From Sphingopyxis sp. H053 (GTDB lineage: Bacteria > Pseudomonadota > Alphaproteobacteria > Sphingomonadales > Sphingomonadaceae): a stretch of DNA of 64,000 bases. A model generated the notes under the pieces. That model was given only the letters and a program-made list of their open reading frames with translations. It was not told where the DNA came from and made no database searches. Positions 16,742-26,094 of the stretch are shown here, in pieces; the stretch's first letter is position 1; each line of letters begins with the position of its first letter. The DNA lies in the NCBI RefSeq assembly GCF_001468225.1, contig NZ_LNRU01000003.1:372001-436000 (forward strand). The letters run 5' to 3'. The position numbers and the translations under genes are program-made.

Positions 16742-17872
16742 TTATTTCGTCGGCACGACACCCTTCGGCGCGGCGGTCAGGCGCTTGATCAGGTCGACTT
16801 CCGCCTGGCGATACGGCGTGCCGTCGCTGCGCAGAACCTCGTGAAACCAGATCGTCGGCTCATCGCCGGTGTAGGGCTTTTTCCAGCTATCCCACGGCAG
16901 CCGCGTCTGCGATTTGCCGTCGACGAAGCCCCAGTTGATCATCGCGACGCCATATTTCTTGCCCAGCGGCAGCGAGCCGTCGAAGGTCGATCCATTGCCG
17001 CGCGCCATATATTCGGTGCACAGCAGCGGCCGGCCATAGACTTGCAGCTGCTTGACGCGGCCTTCGAAAGTTTCCGGCCAATTATAATCGTGGAAGGAAA
17101 TGACGTCCGACTGCGCGACCTGGATCTTCTCGACCGCATCGAGCTTTTTCATGTCCGACCAGTCGTCGCCGATCCACAGCCCGCTGGTCAGCGGCTGTTT
17201 CGGCTTTGCACTGCGCGCCCAATCGAAGACCTGACCGAGCAGTCCGGCGACCATCGCCTTCTTGTTCGGCGTCGGTTTGTAATTGCCGCCGCCGTCGTTG
17301 TTCGGCTCGTTCCAGACGTCCCAGGCGAGGACGCGATCATCGTTCGCGAAACGGCCGACGACGTCCTTCACATAGGCTTCAAGCTTGCCATGCTGCGATT
17401 TGTCGGCAAGCCGCGCGGCGCCCGGCGCCTGCATCCAGCCGCTGTTGTGGACGCCGGGGATCGGCGGATGCTGCGGGCCCGCAACGGGGTCCGGATCCCA
17501 GCAGCTGTCGAAGAGCACGAACATCGGCTTGATCTTGTGCTTCGCCGCGATGGCGAGGAACTGGTCCATCCGCTGCTTCAGCCCCTCGGGATCATTTTCC
17601 CAGAGCAGATTGTGCAGATAGACGCGCATCGTGTTCATGCCCATCGCCGACGCCCAGCCGAGTTCCTTGTCGATCGTTGCGGGATCGAAGGTTTCCGCCT
17701 GCCACATCTCGAACTGGTTGATCGCGGTCGCGGGGTTGTAATTGGCCCCGACGAGCCACGGCTGCGCCTCGTACCAGCTGTGCGCCTGCGCCTTGGTCCA
17801 GCGTTCGGCGGCATGCGCGGGCGATATCAGGAACAGCGCGGCGCAGACGAGCGCCATCAATGTGCGAAGCAT
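16742..17872 (-). CDS. Secreted GH5-type glycoside hydrolase
   Basis: This 376-residue enzyme has a cleavable signal peptide (residues 1-21, ending AHA) and a (beta/alpha)8 barrel. The acid/base is Glu189 in AWDVWNEPNND and the nucleophile is Glu287 in RPLLCTEYMAR. HDYNWPETF supplies the catalytic-site His. The family hydrolyses beta-linked glycans (cellulose, mannan, galactan and others). The subfamily cannot be fixed by eye. It is separated from the upstream galM-type gene by a single base, so the two share a transcript. It probably acts in the periplasm or outside the cell on the polysaccharide whose galactose feeds the downstream pathway. Confidence 0.87.
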   Translation of the reverse strand: MLRTLMALVCAALFLISPAHAAERWTKAQAHSWYEAQPWLVGANYNPATAINQFEMWQAETFDPATIDKELGWASAMGMNTMRVYLHNLLWENDPEGLKQRMDQFLAIAAKHKIKPMFVLFDSCWDPDPVAGPQHPPIPGVHNSGWMQAPGAARLADKSQHGKLEAYVKDVVGRFANDDRVLAWDVWNEPNNDGGGNYKPTPNKKAMVAGLLGQVFDWARSAKPKQPLTSGLWIGDDWSDMKKLDAVEKIQVAQSDVISFHDYNWPETFEGRVKQLQVYGRPLLCTEYMARGNGSTFDGSLPLGKKYGVAMINWGFVDGKSQTRLPWDSWKKPYTGDEPTIWFHEVLRSDGTPYRQAEVDLIKRLTAAPKGVVPTK

Positions 17873-17873
17873 C

Positions 17874-19019
17874 TCACTCTCCGAAAAAGAGACGGTAAAC
17901 CATCTTGTTTATATAGGTTTCGCCCGGGGCCAGCCGGGCCGAACCGAGCGCGGGCTGGTTCGGCGTGTCGGGGAAAATCTGGGGCTCGAGGACGATCGCA
18001 TCGCCCTGACGATAGAGCCTGCCCGCCTTGCCGACGACGGTGCCGTCGAGGAAGTTGCCCGAATAAAATTGCACCCCGGGCTGGTTCGACCAGAGCTCGA
18101 AGCCGCGGCCCGAAACCGGTTCCTCGACCCGCGCGAGCTGGCGCAGCGCCTTCGACACGGTCTTCGCGACGACGAAATTATGGTCATAGCCCTTGCCGAT
18201 CACGATCTGCGGATCGCTCGCGTCGCGCACCCGCTCGCCAACCGCGTGCGGCGTGTTGAAATCGAACACCGTGCCCGCGACGGGCTGGAACACACCGGTC
18301 GGAATCAGCGTTTCGTCGACCGGGGTATAAGCCGCTGCGGGAATGGTCAGCACATGCCCCATCGCCCCCTGCCCCGACCCCTCGCCGGCAAGATTCCAAT
18401 AGCCGTGGTTGGTGATGTTGACGATCGTCGGCTTGTCGGTCGTCGCGCGATATTCGATGCCGAGCTCATTCTGCTCGTTGAGCGAATAGGTCGCCAGCAC
18501 GGTGAGCTTGCCCGGATAGCCTTGGTCGCCGTCGGGGCTGACATAGCGCAGCGTGACCGACGCCGTGTCGCCCTTCTTGACCTCGACAACCTCCCACAAC
18601 ACCTTGTCGAAACCCGCGGTGCCGCCATGGAGCGAATTGCCGATGTTGTTGACCGGCGTCTGATATTGCTTGCCGTCGAGGCTGAACTTGCCCTTCGCGA
18701 TGCGGTTGGCGAAGCGGCCGACGGTCGCACCGAAATATTCGGACTTGGCGAGATAGCCGTCGATCGAGGGATAACCGAGCTGGACGTCGGCGACCTTGCC
18801 CTGCTTGTCGGGCATCATCAGCGACTGGATCGCGGCGCCCCAGTTGATGATCGTCGCCGAAACGCCTTTGGCGTTGGTCAGCGCCACCGCCTCGACCTGC
18901 CGCCCGTCGGGGAGGGCGCCAAAAGGCTTGCGCTGGATTTCCGCCGCGCCCGCGGGGGCAAGGGCCAGCGCCCAGCCGGCCGCCCCGATTGCGAGCGATG
19001 CCGCAAGCTTCGCCTTCAT
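17874..19019 (-). CDS. galM: Aldose 1-epimerase (mutarotase), exported
   Basis: This 381-residue protein interconverts alpha and beta anomers of galactose-like sugars. The signal peptide MKAKLAASLAIGAAGWALAL-APAGAAE makes it periplasmic, unlike the cytoplasmic E. coli GalM. Active-site landmarks are FGATVGRFANRIA, NSLHGGTAGFDKV (His), NHGYWNLAG (catalytic His), YDHNFV and VLEPQIFPDTPNQP (catalytic Glu). The ATG at 19019 follows AAAGGGAGAG; the open frame above it has no ribosome site. A supply of the correct anomer suits the neighbouring galactose dehydrogenase and the symporter. Confidence 0.9.
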   Translation of the reverse strand: MKAKLAASLAIGAAGWALALAPAGAAEIQRKPFGALPDGRQVEAVALTNAKGVSATIINWGAAIQSLMMPDKQGKVADVQLGYPSIDGYLAKSEYFGATVGRFANRIAKGKFSLDGKQYQTPVNNIGNSLHGGTAGFDKVLWEVVEVKKGDTASVTLRYVSPDGDQGYPGKLTVLATYSLNEQNELGIEYRATTDKPTIVNITNHGYWNLAGEGSGQGAMGHVLTIPAAAYTPVDETLIPTGVFQPVAGTVFDFNTPHAVGERVRDASDPQIVIGKGYDHNFVVAKTVSKALRQLARVEEPVSGRGFELWSNQPGVQFYSGNFLDGTVVGKAGRLYRQGDAIVLEPQIFPDTPNQPALGSARLAPGETYINKMVYRLFFGE

Positions 19020-19073
19020 GATGATCTCTCCCTTTTCATGGTCTATCACGCACCCTTTTGCGAGTAAAGCCGT

Positions 19074-19089
19074 TTAATATGATAATTAA
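19074..19089. promoter_or_regulatory. AT-rich dyad upstream of galM-type gene
   Basis: TTAAT (19074-19078) and ATTAA (19085-19089) flank ATGATA, forming an AT-rich dyad in the 66-base gap between the lactonase stop and the epimerase start; its last bases overlap the lactonase stop codon. It shares the core TATGAT with the other AT islands of the locus. It could be an internal promoter or operator for galM-GH5. Confidence 0.35.
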
Positions 19090-19946
19090 CTTGCGAATTG
19101 GCGTGGAGCGAATCCCCGGACGCCGGCATCGACCTCGAACAAGGCACCGGCGTGCAGCGACGCGGTGTCGTCTTCGGCGGCAGAGGTGACAAACAGGCGG
19201 TCCAGATCGGGGCCCGCGAAGGCGCAGCTGGTGAGTTGTGCCGCGGGCAGCGCAATGCTGCGGTCGAGGCTGGCGTCGGGGGCATAGCGTTCGATGCGCC
19301 CCGCACCCCAGAGCGCGATCCACAGCCCGCCCTCGGCATCGAAGGTCATGCCGTCGGGAGTGCCGTCGCCATCCGAAAAATCGAGAAAAATGCTGCGATC
19401 GTACAGACGGCCGTCGTCGGCGATGCGATAGCGATAGACTTGCCCCAGCTTGCTGTCTGTGTGGAACAGATGCTCGCCGCCGGGCATCAGCGCGGGGCCG
19501 TTCGCGATCGTATAGCCGGTATCGACGCGGGTGACGCGGCGGTCGGGGTCGAGCCGATAGAGGCTTCCGCTCGCACCCTCGCAATCGAACGGCATCGTCC
19601 CCGCCCAGATGCGCCCCGCGTCGTCGGCCTTGGCGTCGTTCATCCGGTTGACGGGCAGGTCGGGCTCGGGGTCGTGGAACGGCGTCACGGTGAAGGGATC
19701 GAGCCGCAGTTCGGCGAAACCGCTTTGCAAACCGGCGATGAAACCATCACCCGACGCGCGTTCGATCACCCAGCCGATCGGCTCGGCGAGCGTCCAGCGG
19801 GTCACTTCCTCGCCCGCGAGGTCGAGGCGATTGAGCGCGCAGCCGAGGATGTCGACCCAGTACAGCGCATTGTCGCGCGGCGACCACAAAGGCCCCTCGC
19901 CCAGCCGGTCGCGCGTGCCGCGCTCGACGATCTCGAATGCGCTCAA
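19086..19946 (-). CDS. SMP-30/gluconolactonase-family sugar lactonase
   Basis: This 286-residue six-bladed propeller enzyme has the metal ligands of the SMP-30 family: Glu17 in [10 protein letters not shown], Asn in [19 protein letters not shown], Asn in [12 protein letters not shown] and Asp in [17 protein letters not shown]. Family members hydrolyse aldonolactones such as galactono- or arabinonolactone. The gene overlaps the IlvD/Edd dehydratase by four bases (ATGA), the order expected for a lactone-to-acid-to-ketoacid sequence. It has no signal peptide, so it acts in the cytoplasm. Galactonolactone is the likely substrate from context, with arabinonolactone as the alternative. Confidence 0.88.
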   Translation of the reverse strand: MSAFEIVERGTRDRLGEGPLWSPRDNALYWVDILGCALNRLDLAGEEVTRWTLAEPIGWVIERASGDGFIAGLQSGFAELRLDPFTVTPFHDPEPDLPVNRMNDAKADDAGRIWAGTMPFDCEGASGSLYRLDPDRRVTRVDTGYTIANGPALMPGGEHLFHTDSKLGQVYRYRIADDGRLYDRSIFLDFSDGDGTPDGMTFDAEGGLWIALWGAGRIERYAPDASLDRSIALPAAQLTSCAFAGPDLDRLFVTSAAEDDTASLHAGALFEVDAGVRGFAPRQFAS

Positions 19947-21757
19947 TGGCTATCCCTCGGCAGGCCGGCATTTTGGGCGAGGCGCTGAAATCTGGTCGCG
20001 TCCTCCAGCGCGGCGCCGCTATCGAACTGACCGACCAATTGGCGCTGGATTTCCTGCCAAGGGGTCTGCGAAGCTGGATAGGCATAACCGCCCGCTTGCT
20101 CAAGCCGGGCGCGGCGTACCGCAAGCTCGGCGTCGTCGACCAGCATGTCGGCGGTCCGGCGGACCAGATCGACGCGAATGATGTCGCCCGTCGCCAGCAG
20201 CGCCAGCCCGCCGCCGGCGGCGGCCTCGGGCGATGCGTTCAGAATCGAAGGACTGCCCGACGTCCCCGACTGCCGCCCGTCGCCGATGCAGGGCAATGTA
20301 TGGATTCCCCGCTTGATGAGTGCGACGGGAGGCTGCATGTTCACGACTTCGGCGCCGCCCGGATAGCCGATCGGTCCGGCGCCGCGGATGACAAGAATGC
20401 AATCCTCGTCGATGCCGAGCGCCGGATCGTCGATGCGCGCGTGATAATCTTCGGGGCCGTCAAAGACGATTGCACGGCCTTCAAAGACATTCGGCCGATC
20501 GGGGTCCGACAGATAGCGCGCGCGAAAGGCGTCGGAGATCACGCTCGCCTTCATCACCGCCGAATCGAACAGATTGCCGCTGAGCACCATCAACCCCGCA
20601 TCCTCGCGAAGCGGCGACGCAAAGGGCCGGATCACCGCCGCGTCCTGCGTCACGGCTTCGCCGCAATTTTCGGCGAGCGTGCGGCCGTTGGCGGTCAGCA
20701 CAGTCCCGTCAAGCAGCCCCTGGCGCAGCAGTTCGCCGATCACCGCCGGGACGCCGCCGGCGCGATAGAAATCCTCGCCCAGATATTCGCCCGCGGGCTG
20801 CAGATTGACGAGCAGCGGAACATCCTCGCCCTCGCGCTGCCAGTCGTCCATCGTCAGTTCGACGCCGATATGACGCGCGATCGCATTGAGATGGATCGGC
20901 GCATTCGTCGACCCGCCGAGCGCGGCATTGACCTTGATCGCATTCAGGAACGCGGCGCGGGTCAGGATGTCGGAGGGCTTGCGATCGGCATGGACCATCT
21001 CGACGATCGTGCGGCCGGTCTGCCACGCGCATTCCTGGCGGTCGCGATAGGGCGCAGGGATCGCCGCCGATCCCGGCAACGCCATGCCCAGCGCCTCGGC
21101 CAGGCTGTTCATCGTCGTCGCGGTGCCCATCGTGTTGCAATAGCCGGTCGACGGCGCCGAGGAGGCGACGAGCTCGACAAAGCCCTTATAGTCGATTTCG
21201 CCCGCCGCGAGCATCTCGCGCGCTTTCCACACGATCGTCCCCGACCCGGTGCGCTGCCCCTTGTACCAGCCGTTGATCATCGGCCCCACCGACAGCGCGG
21301 CCGCGGGGATGTTCACCGTCGCCGCGGCCATCAGGCACGCGGGGGTCGTCTTGTCGCAGCCGATGGTGAGCACGACGCCGTCGAGCGGATAACCATAGAG
21401 CGTCTCGACGAGCCCGAGATAGGCGAGGTTGCGGTCGAGCCCCGCCGTCGGCCGCTTGCCCGTTTCCTGAATGGGGTGCACCGGAAATTCGATCGGGATG
21501 CCGCCCGCATCGCGAATCCCCTGCTTCACCCGATCGGCGAGAATGATGTGGTGGCGATTGCACGGCACCAGATCGCTGCCCGTCTGCGCGATCCCGATGA
21601 TCGGACGGTTCGACTGCAACTCCTCGAGCGACAGGCCATAGTTCAGATAGCGCTCGACATAGAGCGCGGTCATGTCGGGATTGTCGGGATTGTCGAACCA
21701 CGATCGCGACCTCAGGGCCGGCCGCTTCGATCCGCCGTCGTGCTTGTCGTCCGTCAC
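19943..21757 (-). CDS. IlvD/Edd-family aldonate dehydratase (galactonate or arabinonate type)
   Basis: This 604-residue dehydratase carries the three iron-sulfur cysteines of the family at about residues 66 (DLVPCNRHH), 134 ([11 protein letters not shown]) and 207 ([11 protein letters not shown]). The C-terminal [16 protein letters not shown] is typical of the sugar-acid subgroup rather than dihydroxyacid dehydratase. The reaction is aldonate to 2-keto-3-deoxyaldonate. The sequence pattern is close to L-arabinonate/D-galactonate dehydratases, which often accept both stereochemically related acids. It is placed between a GH43-like gene (24 bases upstream) and the lactonase. It fills the dehydratase step that DgoD performs in E. 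coli. Confidence 0.9.
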   Translation of the reverse strand: MTDDKHDGGSKRPALRSRSWFDNPDNPDMTALYVERYLNYGLSLEELQSNRPIIGIAQTGSDLVPCNRHHIILADRVKQGIRDAGGIPIEFPVHPIQETGKRPTAGLDRNLAYLGLVETLYGYPLDGVVLTIGCDKTTPACLMAAATVNIPAAALSVGPMINGWYKGQRTGSGTIVWKAREMLAAGEIDYKGFVELVASSAPSTGYCNTMGTATTMNSLAEALGMALPGSAAIPAPYRDRQECAWQTGRTIVEMVHADRKPSDILTRAAFLNAIKVNAALGGSTNAPIHLNAIARHIGVELTMDDWQREGEDVPLLVNLQPAGEYLGEDFYRAGGVPAVIGELLRQGLLDGTVLTANGRTLAENCGEAVTQDAAVIRPFASPLREDAGLMVLSGNLFDSAVMKASVISDAFRARYLSDPDRPNVFEGRAIVFDGPEDYHARIDDPALGIDEDCILVIRGAGPIGYPGGAEVVNMQPPVALIKRGIHTLPCIGDGRQSGTSGSPSILNASPEAAAGGGLALLATGDIIRVDLVRRTADMLVDDAELAVRRARLEQAGGYAYPASQTPWQEIQRQLVGQFDSGAALEDATRFQRLAQNAGLPRDSH

Positions 21758-21781
21758 TTCATTTCCTGACTTGGTTCAATG

Positions 21782-22807
21782 TCATTTGAAGGCCGCGACC
21801 AGCCGGTCATACTGCGCCTTGCTGATCTCGATCATCGATCCGTGCCGCGCGCCGGCGGGCACTGCGTAGCGGTTCCATTCGGTCACCCCGCTGTTCCCCG
21901 ACATCTGGAACCACGGCCCCTGCAGCCGCGGCGCCTTCGACAGACCATAGCTGGTGCCGGCATATTGCTCATAATAGAGCAGCCAGTCGGCGCCGTTCGG
22001 CGCGCGGATGATCGTCGGCGCCTCGCGGAAATTGGGGCTGAGCGCCGGGCCGGGCGTTGGATAGGGACCGGTCAGGTCCTTCGCGCAGGTGATGCGGACG
22101 GTCTTGCCCGTCGTCCAGGCATAGGAGGGGTAACGCTCGTCCTTGAGGATCGCGCAATAGCCGCCCTCGGGGTTCGGCTGGATGACCGTGTCGATCGTCG
22201 CCATCTCCCATTCGAACAGCCGCCGCGGCGGCGCGGCAAAGCTTTTGAGGTCGGGCGACAGGACATAAAGCGTGCGCTGGCTTTCCCAATAGCGCTCGGG
22301 GTCGCTCGCCGATCCCGGCACGGTCGGTGTATGCCAGCTCAGCAGGAAGCGCTTCGACGGCTTGTCGAAATAAAGCTTGGGCGCGCCGATGCGCTGCAGC
22401 GGATTGGCGAGACCGACCGCCGACTGCAGGTCGGGCTGATAGGTGCCATAGGGCGCCCAGTTGACCAGATCGTCCGACACCCAGAAACGGATCAGCGGAT
22501 CCTCGTCGCTCTTGTTGCCGACCAGATAATAGCGCCCGTCGGGACCCTGTGCGATCGAAGCGTGGCCGTGATAATCCTTCGACACAGGCTTTCCGCCATT
22601 GAGCTCAGTCCAGTAGAGGCCGTCGCGGCTGACCGAATAATAGAGGATGCCGTAATGCCCCGTCTTCATATGCGCGAACAGATAGGCTTTGTCGGGATGG
22701 ACATAGGTGTCGGGCGCCGAGGAAGGCTGCGTGTTATCCTGCGCCAGTGCGGGCGCGATCAGCGCGGCGAATGCAAGGCAAGCCATCGACAATCTGCGAA
22801 GCGGCAT
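21782..22807 (-). CDS. Secreted GH43-like five-bladed propeller glycosidase
   Basis: This 341-residue protein starts at an ATG (22805-22807) preceded by GAGGGGAGAG, and has a signal peptide to about residue 22 (APALAQ). Repeated blade motifs are visible: GILYYSVSRDGLYWTEL, GPDGRYYLVGNKS, LIRFWVSDDLVNWAPYGTY, DWLLYYEQYA. The W..SDDLVNW signature is common to GH43/GH32-clan propellers. The catalytic acids are not certain by eye; candidates are Asp in DTVIQPNPEG and Glu in FREAPTIIRAPNG. I call it GH43-like with unknown specificity. It is the first gene of the leftward unit that includes the dehydratase and lactonase. Confidence 0.65.
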   Translation of the reverse strand: MPLRRLSMACLAFAALIAPALAQDNTQPSSAPDTYVHPDKAYLFAHMKTGHYGILYYSVSRDGLYWTELNGGKPVSKDYHGHASIAQGPDGRYYLVGNKSDEDPLIRFWVSDDLVNWAPYGTYQPDLQSAVGLANPLQRIGAPKLYFDKPSKRFLLSWHTPTVPGSASDPERYWESQRTLYVLSPDLKSFAAPPRRLFEWEMATIDTVIQPNPEGGYCAILKDERYPSYAWTTGKTVRITCAKDLTGPYPTPGPALSPNFREAPTIIRAPNGADWLLYYEQYAGTSYGLSKAPRLQGPWFQMSGNSGVTEWNRYAVPAGARHGSMIEISKAQYDRLVAAFK

Positions 22808-22857
22808 AAACTCTCCCCTCTGCGGACCTTGCGCGGCCCCTTGCATATGCTTCGATC

Positions 22858-22886
22858 TCGTATAAGCAGATATATATGATAAATAA
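22858..22886. promoter_or_regulatory. Divergent promoter/operator region, AT-rich
   Basis: TCGTATAA (22858-22865, the reverse complement of TTATACGA seen at 12110) and TATATGAT (22873-22880) lie in the 89-base gap between the leftward GH43-like gene and the rightward galactose dehydrogenase gene. The repeat of the same elements as at 12110-12142 suggests one regulator for both divergent promoters. Confidence 0.4.
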
Positions 22887-22896
22887 AGAGGACGCG

Positions 22897-23859
22897 ATGG
22901 GCGAGAAGAAAGATTTTTCGGGAGCGAGCGAAGGCGCGGAAATCCGCCTTGCGCTGGTCGGCATCGGCAAGATCGCGCGTGACCAGCACCTGCCGGCGAT
23001 CGCGGCCGATCGGCGCTACCGGCTGGCCGCAACGGCAAGCCGCAACGATTCGGTCGACGGCGTGCCGGGCTATCGCAACATCGACGAGTTGCTTGCTTCC
23101 GGCCTGCCGCTCGACGCCGTGTCGCTGTGTACGCCGCCCGAAGGGCGCGCCGATATCGCGCGCCGCGCGATCGATGCCGGTCTGCACGTCATGCTCGAAA
23201 AGCCGCCGGGAGTAACCGCCGAGGAGGTCCGCGCGCTCGCGCGTTATGCCGCGGCAAAGAGCGTCACGCTGTTCGCCTCCTGGCACTCGCGCGAAGCCGC
23301 CGCGGTCGACACCGCGCGCGACTGGCTGTCGGGTCGCGACGTCACCGGCGGGCGGGTCATATGGAAGGAGGATATCCGCCAGTGGCATCCCGGGCAGGAG
23401 TGGATCCTCGAGCGCGCGGGCATGGGCGTCTTCGATCCCGCGATCAACGCGCTCTCGATCCTGACCCGCATCCTCCCGGCACGCTTCGACGTCGAAGCCG
23501 CCACCCTCGACATTCCAAGCAACCGGTCGGCCGCGATCGCCGCCGCCTGCACTCTGCGCAGCGCCGAAGGCTATCAGATCGAAGCCGATCTCGATTTCCT
23601 GTTCGCCGGCGCGCCAAGCTGGGACATCGAAGTTGCGACCGATGCCGGGCGATTGATCCTGCGCGACGGCGGCGCGACGATCGAGCTGCCCGGCGCCGCG
23701 CCGCATAGCGGCGAAAATTGCGAATATCCCCGCCTCTATGATCGCTTCCACGCGCTGGTCGAAGCCGCCGAAATCGACGCCGACACCGCTCCGCTCGAAC
23801 TCGTCGAACAAGCCTATGACCTCGGCACGCGCCGCAGCGCGCCGCCGTTTGAATTTTGA
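22897..23859 (+). CDS. Gfo/Idh/MocA-family D-galactose 1-dehydrogenase
   Basis: This 320-residue oxidoreductase has an N-terminal Rossmann fold (RLALVGIGKIARDQHLPAIAA) and the catalytic-region motif VMLEKPPGVTAEEV, which supplies the Lys of the EKP signature. LFASWHSREAAAVDTARDWL and WKEDIRQWHPGQEW follow. The GKIARDQHLPAI and WHSR blocks match the NAD(P)-dependent galactose/arabinose 1-dehydrogenases of Pseudomonas and Azospirillum. It oxidises galactose to galactonolactone, the first step of the De Ley-Doudoroff pathway. I chose the ATG at 22897 with AGAGG five bases upstream; the ATG at 22876 lies inside the AT-rich regulatory stretch and has no ribosome site. The esterase gene follows after 25 bases. 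Confidence 0.82.
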   Translation: MGEKKDFSGASEGAEIRLALVGIGKIARDQHLPAIAADRRYRLAATASRNDSVDGVPGYRNIDELLASGLPLDAVSLCTPPEGRADIARRAIDAGLHVMLEKPPGVTAEEVRALARYAAAKSVTLFASWHSREAAAVDTARDWLSGRDVTGGRVIWKEDIRQWHPGQEWILERAGMGVFDPAINALSILTRILPARFDVEAATLDIPSNRSAAIAAACTLRSAEGYQIEADLDFLFAGAPSWDIEVATDAGRLILRDGGATIELPGAAPHSGENCEYPRLYDRFHALVEAAEIDADTAPLELVEQAYDLGTRRSAPPFEF

Positions 23860-23884
23860 GAGGAAACCGGCAGGAGAGCTCGTG

Positions 23885-24892
23885 ATGCGGAACGATAGCG
23901 AAGCCCTCGACCGCCGAACCCTCCTCCGGCTGGCCAGCGGAACGGCGCTGGCGATGGGAGCGTCCCCCGCGCTCGCTGCGAGTCCCGCGCCGACCGATGT
24001 CGCGCAAATCTGGCCGGGCCGCGAACTTGTCCGGCTCTGGCCCGGCGCGGCACCGGGCACGCCCGCGCGCCTGCCGCCGTTCAAGATCGAGGACCGCGGC
24101 ACCCCGACCTTCCTCAACCGCGTCGTGAGCGGGATCGCGGATCCCGCGATGATCGTCTGCCGTCCCGCCAGACCGAATGGCACGGCGATATTGCTGATGC
24201 CCGGCGGCGGTTATGGGGTCGAATATGTCGACAACGACGGCCTGCGCGAGGCCGACTATTGGACGGCCCGGGGCATTACCGCTTTCATCCTGGTCTATCG
24301 CCTGCCCGGCGAAGGCTGGGTCCGGCATTCGGACGTTCCGTTGCAGGATGCGCAGCGGGCGCTGCGGCTGATCCGCGCGTGCGCCGACGATTATCGCATT
24401 GCGTCCGACCGTATCATGCTCCTCGGCTCGTCCGCGGGCGGCCACCTCGCGGGATCGCTCGCAACGCGTTTCGGCGAAGACGTCTATTCCCCTGTCGATG
24501 CCGCCGACCGACAATCGGCGCGGCCCGATCTGGCAGCGTTGCTCTATCCCGTCATCTCGATGCAGGCGGAGATCACGCATTCCGGCTCACGCGCGGCGCT
24601 GATCGGCGCGGACGCGCGTCCGTCGCTTGTCGACCGATATTCGGTCGACCGCTGCATTGCCGACGATACCCCACCGATGTTCCTCGTCGCGGCGGGCGAT
24701 GACGACATCGTGCCGGTCGAAAACAGCATCCTCGCCTATCGGGCGATGCTCGCGCGAGGGCGCAGCGTATCGATGCACCTGTTCGAAACCGGCGGGCATG
24801 GCTTCGGCCCGAACTTGCCCGCCGCGAGCCCCGCGTCGCGCTGGCCCGATCTGCTTCTGGCCTTTGCCGCCGCCCGCGGGCTTCTGGAATGA
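23885..24892 (+). CDS. Exported alpha/beta-hydrolase, probable carbohydrate esterase
   Basis: This 335-residue protein opens with a twin-arginine-like leader (DRRTLLRLASGTALAMGA). An alpha/beta-hydrolase core of the xylan-esterase/BD-FAE type follows. The oxyanion segment is LLMPGGGYG, the nucleophile Ser sits in LLGSSAGGHLAG, the acid Asp in AAGDDDIVPVENS, and the His in ETGGHGFG. Such enzymes remove acetyl or feruloyl groups from hemicellulose. Its position behind the galactose dehydrogenase gene implies deacylation of the locus substrate before or during depolymerisation. The ATG at 23885 has AGGAG nine bases upstream; a GTG one codon earlier is possible. Confidence 0.8.
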   Translation: MRNDSEALDRRTLLRLASGTALAMGASPALAASPAPTDVAQIWPGRELVRLWPGAAPGTPARLPPFKIEDRGTPTFLNRVVSGIADPAMIVCRPARPNGTAILLMPGGGYGVEYVDNDGLREADYWTARGITAFILVYRLPGEGWVRHSDVPLQDAQRALRLIRACADDYRIASDRIMLLGSSAGGHLAGSLATRFGEDVYSPVDAADRQSARPDLAALLYPVISMQAEITHSGSRAALIGADARPSLVDRYSVDRCIADDTPPMFLVAAGDDDIVPVENSILAYRAMLARGRSVSMHLFETGGHGFGPNLPAASPASRWPDLLLAFAAARGLLE

Positions 24893-24910
24893 AGCCAGTG
24901 CCGGACGCGC

Positions 24911-25978
24911 CTAGCGCTCGCGGCCACCCGACGGCACCGGAAGCCTTTTTCCGATAGCGACGGGCGCGCCGAAATCCGGCCAGCCCGCGCCAGTCCATCC
25001 AAAACGCTGGATATGCGGCGCCCGTTTCGCCGTGCAGCCCATGCCCGCGGCCGGATTGGCATGATAGATGATCCAGTTCTCCCGGCCGTCGGGCGACCGG
25101 AAAAAGCCGTTGTGCCCGGTCGCATAAACGCCGTTGGCGCTTTTGAAGACGGGCTGCGGCGACTTGTTCCACGCGGCGGCGTCGAGCGGATCGGCGCCCG
25201 GCGGCGCGCGGAGCAGCCCCAGCGAATAATCGTCGGACCAGCAGGCACTGGCCGAATAGGTCAGGAAAAGATCACCCTTCGGGCCGGGCAGAAATTCGGG
25301 CCCCTCGACAATCTGCCGCCCGCCCTGCCGTTCCCAGACATGGTCGGGCCGCGCGATCACCGCCTCGCGTCCTTTCAGGGTCCAGGGACTCTCCATCTCG
25401 GCAATCGCGATCGCGCTGTCGGGCCCGATATAGGGCGAATAGACAAAATAGCGTTTGCCGCCGTGATCGAAGACGGTGCCGTCGATCCCGGCGTGCGCCG
25501 TATTGACGCGGCCGCGGTCGATCCATTTTCCGCGCAACGGATCGGCGCCCGCATTTTCCAGGACAAAGACCGCGCGATGATCGTCGTCGGTGAACCCGCT
25601 GGCGGTCGCGGAATAATAGAGGAACCATTTGCCATCGATCCGGTGCAGTTCGGGTGCCCATATCGAATGCGCGTTCGCCCCCTCCTTCGGTGGCGTCCAC
25701 ACGGTCACCGGCGCGACCTCGCCCAGCCTCGCGACATTGTCGGTCCGCCACAGCGCGATCCGGTCGCCGAGCGTATGGGTGTAATAATAATATCCGCCGA
25801 CCTGCAGGATCCACGGATCGGGACCCGAGGGAAGCAGCGGGTTGGCGAAGGTGGCGACACCCGCCTCCTCAGCCGCCGCAGGCAATGCGAGACCGCCGAT
25901 TGCCGCGACAGCAACACCCCACGCGACCCGCCGGACGAAACGGCGCGCAAGACGGTTGGCCGAACCCGAAAAAAGCAT
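24911..25978 (-). CDS. Secreted GH43-family glycosidase
   Basis: This 355-residue enzyme has a basic leader (LARRFVRRVAWGVAVAAIGG) ending AAAEE, possibly Tat-dependent. A GH43 propeller follows: the catalytic base Asp in LLPSGPDPWILQVGG, HSIWAPELHRIDGKWFLYYSA, Asp in AGIDGTVFDHGGKRYFVYS, and the acid Glu in IVEGPEFLPGPKG. This is the best-conserved GH43 of the three in the locus and resembles arabinofuranosidase-like members. The ATG at 25978 is preceded by GAGGAGAGG. It is transcribed away from the TonB receptor at 26303 and converges on the esterase gene. Confidence 0.85.
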   Translation of the reverse strand: MLFSGSANRLARRFVRRVAWGVAVAAIGGLALPAAAEEAGVATFANPLLPSGPDPWILQVGGYYYYTHTLGDRIALWRTDNVARLGEVAPVTVWTPPKEGANAHSIWAPELHRIDGKWFLYYSATASGFTDDDHRAVFVLENAGADPLRGKWIDRGRVNTAHAGIDGTVFDHGGKRYFVYSPYIGPDSAIAIAEMESPWTLKGREAVIARPDHVWERQGGRQIVEGPEFLPGPKGDLFLTYSASACWSDDYSLGLLRAPPGADPLDAAAWNKSPQPVFKSANGVYATGHNGFFRSPDGRENWIIYHANPAAGMGCTAKRAPHIQRFGWTGAGWPDFGAPVAIGKRLPVPSGGRER

Positions 25979-25997
25979 GCACCTCTCCTCATCGCTC

Positions 25998-26027
25998 TGA
26001 TCATTATTTATAATATAAGTATGATCA
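25998..26027. promoter_or_regulatory. Perfect TGATCAT/ATGATCA inverted repeat in divergent promoter
   Basis: TGATCAT (25998-26004) and ATGATCA (26021-26027) are perfect mirror arms around an AT-only core of 16 bases. The element lies 20 bases upstream of the leftward GH43 start and about 275 bases before the TonB receptor. The right arm contains the TATGAT core shared with other promoters of the locus. It is a candidate operator for the GntR-type regulator or another factor. Confidence 0.42.
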
Positions 26028-26094
26028 AATTGGCAACCGACGACTTGAGCGCGTATGCATGGAGGCGTTCTGGCCGGTAGCGGCCTGTCAGCTT

